Source: Rostrohypoxylon terebratum
Lineage: Eukaryota; Ascomycota; Sordariomycetes; Xylariales; Hypoxylaceae
Direction: 5' to 3'
DNA: 64,000 nucleotides
Assembly: GCA_022497145.1 (NCBI GenBank)
Contig: MU385929.1
Coordinates: 101,028 to 165,027, forward strand
Below the pieces are notes generated by a model, which was not told the origin of the DNA, ran no database searches, and was given only the letters and a program-made list of their open reading frames with translations. This document shows positions 57,473 through 64,000 of the stretch, in pieces. A program made the translations under genes and the position numbers. Positions within the stretch are counted from its first letter, which is position 1; the number at the start of each line of letters is the position of its first letter.

Positions 57473-58776
57473 TGTGAACTGTGTGACTAAGTAGATAGGG
57501 GAGGCTTTTTTTTAGTTTACTAATCTAGATGAGAGATAGGCAGTAGATATGGAACAATAGTTGGGTGCGTAAAGGTCGAGTGAAGCTGAAAAGGGGACGG
57601 GAGCTACTTGGATTTATATAGTACAGGTTGTAAAAGTCGCCCTAAATTCGCAGTATCGACAAAGCTCACCCTCACCGGATTCGGTGTGCTTCAAACATGT
57701 GCGATGACGTCCACTAGAAGATAATGTACGTAATTCGGGGACCCATGCCGATCTCGATCAGATCCATCAGGAAAGGGCCCAGCTGAAAAGGTTACCTAGG
57801 TCCTACAATGTACTCTTATCTTGATTTAGCCCGGTTAGAGCAGGATCTGAATAGCGAAACCTCGATGCTCTATGGCTCAAATTTACCCGAGACAATGACT
57901 AATGCTACTGCATAACTTGGAAGGCGCCACGACGTCATCCTTGGTCTATACGCTGCTACCTCCTACCTCATATCTGCCTGTACACAGTCGAAGTATACGA
58001 TACGGTGCTGCAAATTATGACGTGCGGAGATATCCCTGAGAAGTTCGTGCATTAGCTTGCAATACCTTCCTACCTAGGTAGGTAATTTAAAGTGGCATTT
58101 CTTGTTTTATTACTTACGTGCCTCTCTAGGGATTTAAGCCCGTAAATGCTACTACTTACTAGTATCATCGCAGACGAGTCTATTCAGAATGATAGGCTAG
58201 TGTGCCGGAGACGGAACTCGGGGACGATTGGTGTTGGGAATGCTTACTACCTATATTGACATCTACGCCGTCACCCACAAGGTAACCTGCATGTCGGCAA
58301 GAGTTTATGGTATCAAGTTAGATTCAACGCCCTGGCGTCTTATCCATTCCAAGTTGGGTGAAATCCAATCTAAGCTAGGCGTCTTAAGGTAGGCAATGAA
58401 AACTTGGCGTGCCTCGACGGCAGGAAACCATGGCCTGTTTCAAGCAGCTTATCTTTCTTAGTTCCCTCTCCCCCTCTTAAAAATAAACTCCGGTCGGGAC
58501 CCGGCTTTTGCTACCAAGAACTGTTGCTTGGAGAGGACCCTTCAATGCTGGTCTGTAAATACACCATCCAACGCCGGTGCCCAAGGCCAATCGGCCACAT
58601 GCTAGAGCTCATCATGGATTTTCTCCATGCCCTCCATGCCCTCCATGCCAGCATTTCCAGCCGTAACCCACCTAAACGCCGTCCTCATGGTATATCGGCG
58701 ATGTTATACATTGTAGTTCGTCGCTTTAGGGTAAGATATGTATTGTTTCGAAACACCTCCACCGCGCTCGCGTCTC
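57473..58776. other. Intergenic
   Basis: No gene supported. A CCTAGGTAGGTAA tract is at about 58,070-58,085. Tandem CCTCCATGC units at about 58,628-58,650 lie just past the 3' end of the GT90 gene. A long plus-strand frame at 58,404-58,886 overlaps that gene and has no domain character. Confidence 0.6.
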
Positions 58777-60889
58777 TCACGAAACCAAGTCATCCACCCA
58801 ACCCATACTCTCCCTCCTGTCATCCGCAATTCGTGCGTACTCGAGCAGCAACCGCAAGACGTATATCTGCATGTCTTCTTTTCTAAGTACTTTTTCGGCC
58901 CAGGCCTTCCCGTCCATCGCAATTCTTTCCGCTACATCATCGTGGCTGGGAACACTGTCCTCGTAGCCTAGAAAATATTCCATTATGCCAAAATAATCGC
59001 CAAAACGATTGTCCATGGGCACGAAGTGTTTCCAGGCCACTAAGCGACTGTCGTGCCACTCGCGCCAAAGCGTACTCTTGATAGGTAAGCTCGTACTCCG
59101 CAGGAAACCTAGGTAACGTCCCGAGAAAGAATTTCCGTCGATATCAGGCAGATATTTGTAGTAGAACTGAACAGCCAATTTTTGCCCAAGAACGGTCTCG
59201 TAATGTTCATCGGTGTAGACGCATTGTCCATCTTCCTGCTTCGGTTCTACATCGGGGTCGCAAAATAAGTCAGTAAAACCAACATCCGCCCATTGTGACA
59301 CCCATGATCCGAGCCTCTTCTCTTTCTGCGCCGCAAGATTGTACGTCGAACTAGGCAATTCAAAATTGGCCGGCGACTCCATCCCTTCTTCGGCACGTGT
59401 GAGCTTCGTTGCATTATTCATCGAAACAAACCGATGTCTCTGGAAGCCCTTCCAGTTAGACTCGTTGTTTCGGCCACCAGTAGCTACTCCACGCCAAATC
59501 ACAGGACCAATTTTGCTATTCCAATTGGGACCATGGTCATCTCCGCCAGTAAATCGCTCTTCCTCGTTCCAATACATAGGGGCAGGGAGAAGAATCTCAT
59601 TGTTTGTGGCGAGTTTGCTCCCCCCAAACATCGGGAAGAGGACCTTAGTAGCGGACGTAGTTAGAGGTTTGATGAAGATACCTTCCAACCCTTGCAGGTC
59701 TGGCTGGTGGCAGAATTCAGCCGAAAGCGAGGCATTAGACACGTATCCTTGGTATTGGTGGGGTGTTGCCCACGACGGCGCGAAGTTGGGCTTGTCGTTG
59801 AAGGAGTTCATGGCGGGTTGCTTCCGAGCTGGGCTATCGGGAGGACAGCCTCGACGAGCGATCAACCAGTACGGGTCTAGGATAGGTCAGCACATCAGTA
59901 CATTTTGCAGTAGTATCTAGGTAACCAAAGGAAAAGGTAACCGTACTCGTATCTTCCCAATTCTTATCGATGGTATGAAGGGACTTGCCACTTTCGTCGT
60001 GTTTGCCTGGGGGAGGCAATTTCTGAAATTCTTTGACAATGCTCTTCGTTGGGCTTAGAATTCGGCTCTGCTTTTCCTTCTTCATGTACGTACTGATATC
60101 CTCCCACGGAACAACAAGCCGAGGTTCGTCCATGGCGTTCAAAGCGATGTCCATATCGGGCAGCAGGTGTTCGATGGTTTGGATCATGTCCAACCAGATC
60201 TGGGTCCAGAACCAATCACTCCCGGCACTCGCATTTCCGTTGCGTACATTGATGACCATCTCATAACCCATGGCCTCCGTACGTATGGTGGCGGCATCAA
60301 GACCCCAAAAGGGGTTCAGGTCATGATAGATCTGGTCAAAGAAGTCCTCGACAACCAGAGCATTGTTCTCTTTGGCAAACTCATACCATTTATTAAAACC
60401 AGGTGGAGGGTGCCGACCACGCCGTTTGCGATAGGCTTGAGCAGCGTCGGCAAGAGTCTTCGATTCCTTAGCAAGTAAGTCCTTATAGTCCTTGTCGGCT
60501 ATCTTGATAAGCTCGTCAATCGGGTGGGCAACCGTGGGTTTAGGTGCGACAGGCTGGACAGGTTGAGCGGGTTGAGCTGGTTGATCGGATGCGGGCATCG
60601 GGTCGATGGGCTGGTTTGCCCCATCAGTGTTCCCGTAAACGGGCTTCTGATTCGAGGCGGGATTCTTGGCAGGTTGATTAACTACGTCAGGCGTCCCCTG
60701 CTTATGGGAATTGGAAGACGACGAAGATGGCAATTTGGAATCATGGCCGGAAGTTAAATAAGCATTAGGAGCAGCAGGATCTCGGGGTCTGTGGGATAGG
60801 TAGTAGAAGAGACCTATGAGAAGAAAGGCGGGAAATATATATCGCACGAGGTGGGATGGTCGCCTCGGAGGGAAAGCAGGCGAGCGCAT
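58777..60889 (-). CDS. Glycosyltransferase family 90 (CAP10-type), type II membrane protein
   Basis: Two exons, 60889-59947 and 59876-58777, give 680 residues across a 70-base intron with a CTGAC branch. A basic N-terminus is followed by one transmembrane helix (about 15-32), so the protein is a Golgi/ER type II protein. A Ser- and Pro-rich stalk contains repeated QPAQPVQ. The catalytic region has WYEFAKENNALVVEDFFDQIY, PYWLIARRGCPPDSPARK, IGPVIWRGVATGGR (the WRG-TG motif), QWADVGFTDLFC, YKYLPDIDGNSFSGRYLGFL and WKHFVPMDNRFGD, all typical of GT90/CAP10. Cryptococcus CAP10-type enzymes are involved in capsule xylosylation; the acceptor here is unknown. I chose the ATG at 60889; a TTG 16 codons upstream is also in frame. 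Confidence 0.9.
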
Positions 60890-63800
60890 GGCGTTGCAGA
60901 GACGTCGGCCGCGCTGAAGACGGCGCCCGGACGTCAACTTGGCTTCGAAAATGGGACGAACTGTTTTTGAGGGCTAAAGCTTATAGTTAAGATGAGATGG
61001 CGCGAGTCAACCTGAGGAAACGTGGAGGCGCCCTATGCAGCTTCAAAGTTAAAATGGGCCGGTGACGATCTTAAAGATGACGATAATGGCAAAGACAAAC
61101 GGCAACGGCAACGACGGAGGTGTAGGATCCAAACTTTCAAGGTTGCATCGCAAGTAAGGGGTGCCTAACAATTGAAGCTCGAGATTTCTAAAGAACAAGG
61201 GAATCAAATGAGTGTTCAAAGGCGCAGAAAAGGGAGTAGTTGGTAGTTTGTGGTCACTAGAAATCCTGCGTTTGACAGGACACCAAAAAGTGTGAATGTC
61301 GTAAAGGTGTCAGAAAAAAAAAGAGAGAAAAAAAGAACAGAGTAGGTTACATAAGACCAACGGAAATGATGCAGCCGGTAAGATAACCAAAGTACAGTAG
61401 TAAAGCAATGAATCAAAATGACAGATAGAGCTGACTGACTTTGAATGAATTGATTATCTCATCTTAAGCGTAGGTATAGAAGTATAAGATGCGAAAGTGA
61501 TCCACGAGAGAAGTTGAATGTTTGTTCGATGTCGAAGTTAAAGTGTTAGGTTAGTATGATGCGAGAGTTGAAGTAGGAGGAGACAGAATATGGATAGAAC
61601 ACAGAACACGCAACACAGGGTATTTGGTGCGTGCATCTGGTGTAGAAGACCTAATGCTGCCCTTTCCACAGAATGTACAGGTGTCTCCCGTGGGATTACC
61701 CTGCTAATTACTACCAGGTAGTAGGTACCCCATTGCCCATGCTGCCATGTAACTAAATGGCTGAATGCAGCTCCTTCCTTCCTTCTGTGCCTGTTACGGA
61801 CCATGGGTCTAAGGTAAACTGGATTCCAGCTCCATGGGCCTTCCCTGTCTTGAATCCTACCGCAACCTACTAGGTACATATGTATGTATTGTACATAGCA
61901 CGTAGTAGGTAAATACCTAGTATATAATATCCCCCAGGCTAACCCTAGTAGGTATTATTACTATGTACTACCTGGTAGTAGGCAGTACCTAGGTAGGCAG
62001 GTATCATAAGAGCCGCCACATGATAACTTGGAACATCGAACTACATACATAACTCAGAGTCAGTATAAAGATGCGAATATACGATGTTGGATAACTCCAG
62101 TCAATTGGAGAATCATCCATTTGTAGCATAGCACAGACATCCATATATGAATGCGATAAATAAAGTGATTAGCAATGCTCCACTTTCACAGTGTCTCGCA
62201 TGTACTAGATATCTCCTGTCACTTTGTCACAAGAATAAGAATACAAGCCGATCATAGTGATCCTCCTTTCAGCTGATAGTGGCGCAGCGTTTGAGAGTCG
62301 CTCAACGCGTGCATGTTGGTAATGGATATGGATACCTACTATTTGATTAGTACCTACACGATACCTTACCTATTAGTACTAGAGTCTAGTAGTACGCACA
62401 TCAAATGCCTACTTAGTACTACCACCTACTACGTAGTATGTATAGGATGTACATATCTTAAAAAAGATATCAGGACTCAAATGCCGGTTTCAAAGGGAGA
62501 AAAACTAGCAGCGCGAACCTTCCCGTGCCAATCTTCGTCCCATCTACATAGTACGCTTCCGTGCATTGTACCACAACGGACCGATCGACTTAAGGTCGTC
62601 ATACCAGCCCGACGATGGGAAGTGGATACGCGTTTTTTAGAGCCTCCCATCGTATGTCGTTAAATTGGACAACTTGAAGTTCCTTCAATACCTCCTTAGG
62701 TAAATAGGAACTGTGTATACCGAAAATCGTCACAAAAACTTTGGGATGTTGCTTGACTGTTGCTGCGGCGTTGTGATGCGCCTACTATGCATCCCGAATT
62801 ATTTATCTGGTAATAATAGCGTAAGTAGGTAGGTACTTATCTTAGTTCAGCACTAAGGGCAGGAACGTGTAGTGTAGTGTAACTTGAATTAAGCTAGTGC
62901 TGAGCTAACCCCACGCTAAGTCTCCATCTCCAATCCACATCCATACTAGTAGACAAGACATTCCAGAATTTCTGTAGAAAAGGCTTGTCGATTTTTTTTT
63001 CATTTTTCAAAAAAGACATAAAAGTAAAGAAACTAAGGTCATGATATTTAGAGTAGGTAGTAAGTCCGGGCTTTAATATTTAATCATGTAATTGGTTAAG
63101 TACTTACCAGGTAGGTAGGCGGATACCCCTATGCTTGTAAGTATTAACTATTAACTATTAACTTTCACTTAGTCACTTAGTAATAGATCGATGCTTACAA
63201 CGTATTATCAGAATCTCGGATATCCGATGCGAACGTGACATGGTCACACGTACAATTGAATATCATTACTTGCGATACAGCCATGAGATACGGCCATGAG
63301 ATACAGCCATACGATATCGAGTCATCGAAGCATTCAATGTTGATAGCATGGCAGATCTCATAATAGGTAGGTACCTATGGTTGATAGGCTATATATTCCT
63401 ATCATTAATGACCTAGGTAGTCTAAATTGATTTCGTACGAACTCGCTGAAAGCACCGACTCTATCAGCTTATTCACTTACCTACTTATTATTAATTGGAA
63501 CCCTAGATAACCCGTGACAACATTACCTAGATAGATGCTATGAAAGTAATACATATATAGTTATATGATCAATGAATGTACGTAGATAGGTATCTAGTTA
63601 AGTACATATGAGTAACGAAACATAGGTACCTCTGCACATGTTTTATAGACAGTCACAACAAATGAAAGGTAAGAAGCACGAGGGGGGTTTGCTGTCACAT
63701 ACATACCCCTACCTAGTACAAAGTACCTAGTAACGAGTGCCTACTTATATATCTAGTGGAAGGTAACTAGATACCTGTGTAATGATTATGTATTACTATC

Positions 63801-64000
63801 TATACCTAGATGCTGATAGAGTATCTTTAAAGTTTACAGTATCATGATACATTTGAGCCTTGCACTAAGTCGTGGATGTTAGGTAAAGGCTTTCGTAGTA
63901 GGACGGTAAGCCAACATACCAGTATGCGCACATACCAGGTGCGATCCACTTCAAAATCGCGACACGAACGCGTTGAAAAACACCGCCTTTTTCCTTTATA
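60890..64000. other. Long gene-free region
   Basis: No gene is recognised. There are many CCTAGGTA/TAGTAGGTA tracts (61,867-62,005; 62,330-62,440; 63,365-63,420; 63,700-63,770) and high AT content after 62,960. A 60-codon plus-strand frame at 62,481-62,663 has higher GC than its surroundings but no recognisable features. A 9-base inverted repeat (ACGATGGGA) lies at about 62,600-62,651. Confidence 0.55.

Noticed and set aside
58404..58886. 160-codon plus-strand frame
   Set aside because: It overlaps the GT90 3' end, lacks domain character, and contains simple repeats (CCTCCATGC).
62481..62663. 60-codon plus-strand frame in the last intergenic region
   Set aside because: It has an ATG and slightly higher GC, but no recognisable motif, intron or conserved feature.

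Overview
The window is nuclear DNA from a filamentous ascomycete (Pezizomycotina, most likely Sordariomycetes; I would not go to genus). The evidence is gene structure and gene content. Nearly all introns are 50-100 bases, begin GTA/GTG, end AG and carry CTAAC, CTAAT or CTGAC branch sites. Typical fungal families are present: GH5, GT90, P450, DUF1479, a Zn-cluster regulator, the Mto1/ApsB family and an FG nucleoporin with a CCCH finger. Intergenic regions are long (0.5-4 kb), fairly AT-rich and full of short palindromic pieces built on CCTAGGTA.

I support 20 protein genes, most of them re-spliced by hand from split reading frames. Left part (1-20 kb): a 4.2 kb non-coding leader region, the chromatin-remodelling subunit SWI1 (+), a small single-pass membrane protein (-), a cytochrome P450 (+), a secreted GH5 glycosidase (+), a CCCH/FG nucleoporin related to Nup42/Amo1 (+), a damaged assembly junction, and ribosomal protein uS10/RPS20 (-). 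Middle (20-34 kb): a Cue3/Rqt3-like ribosome-quality-control protein (+), which converges tail to tail on a C2H2 zinc-finger protein fused to a trypsin-like serine protease domain (-), and then the microtubule-organising protein Mto1/ApsB (-).

Right of that (34-49 kb): an 80-residue mitochondrial Mrx7-like gene made of three short exons, an amino acid permease (-), a DUF1479 dioxygenase-like enzyme (-) divergent from a Zn-cluster transcription factor (+), deoxyribose-phosphate aldolase (+), a DUF1993 protein (-), an unknown protein with no ATG at its apparent start (-), and an ankyrin protein resembling the TORC2 subunit Avo2 (-). The last part (49-64 kb) holds a perfect 29-bp inverted repeat, arginase (+), a four-span membrane protein (+), a 76-residue hydrophilic protein (-), a GT90 glycosyltransferase (-) and 3 kb of gene-free DNA.

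Most genes are housekeeping or ordinary accessory genes, and no secondary-metabolite cluster is visible. The points most worth following are: the zinc-finger/serine-protease fusion with an apparently complete His-Asp-Ser triad; the permease, dioxygenase and regulator group; the assembly artefact at 18.7-19.0 kb, where the sequence after the gap is an error-filled second copy of the sequence before it; the 29-bp hairpin at 49.8 kb; and three genes whose start or splice frame does not resolve simply. tRNA, rRNA and CRISPR features were looked for by eye and not found.
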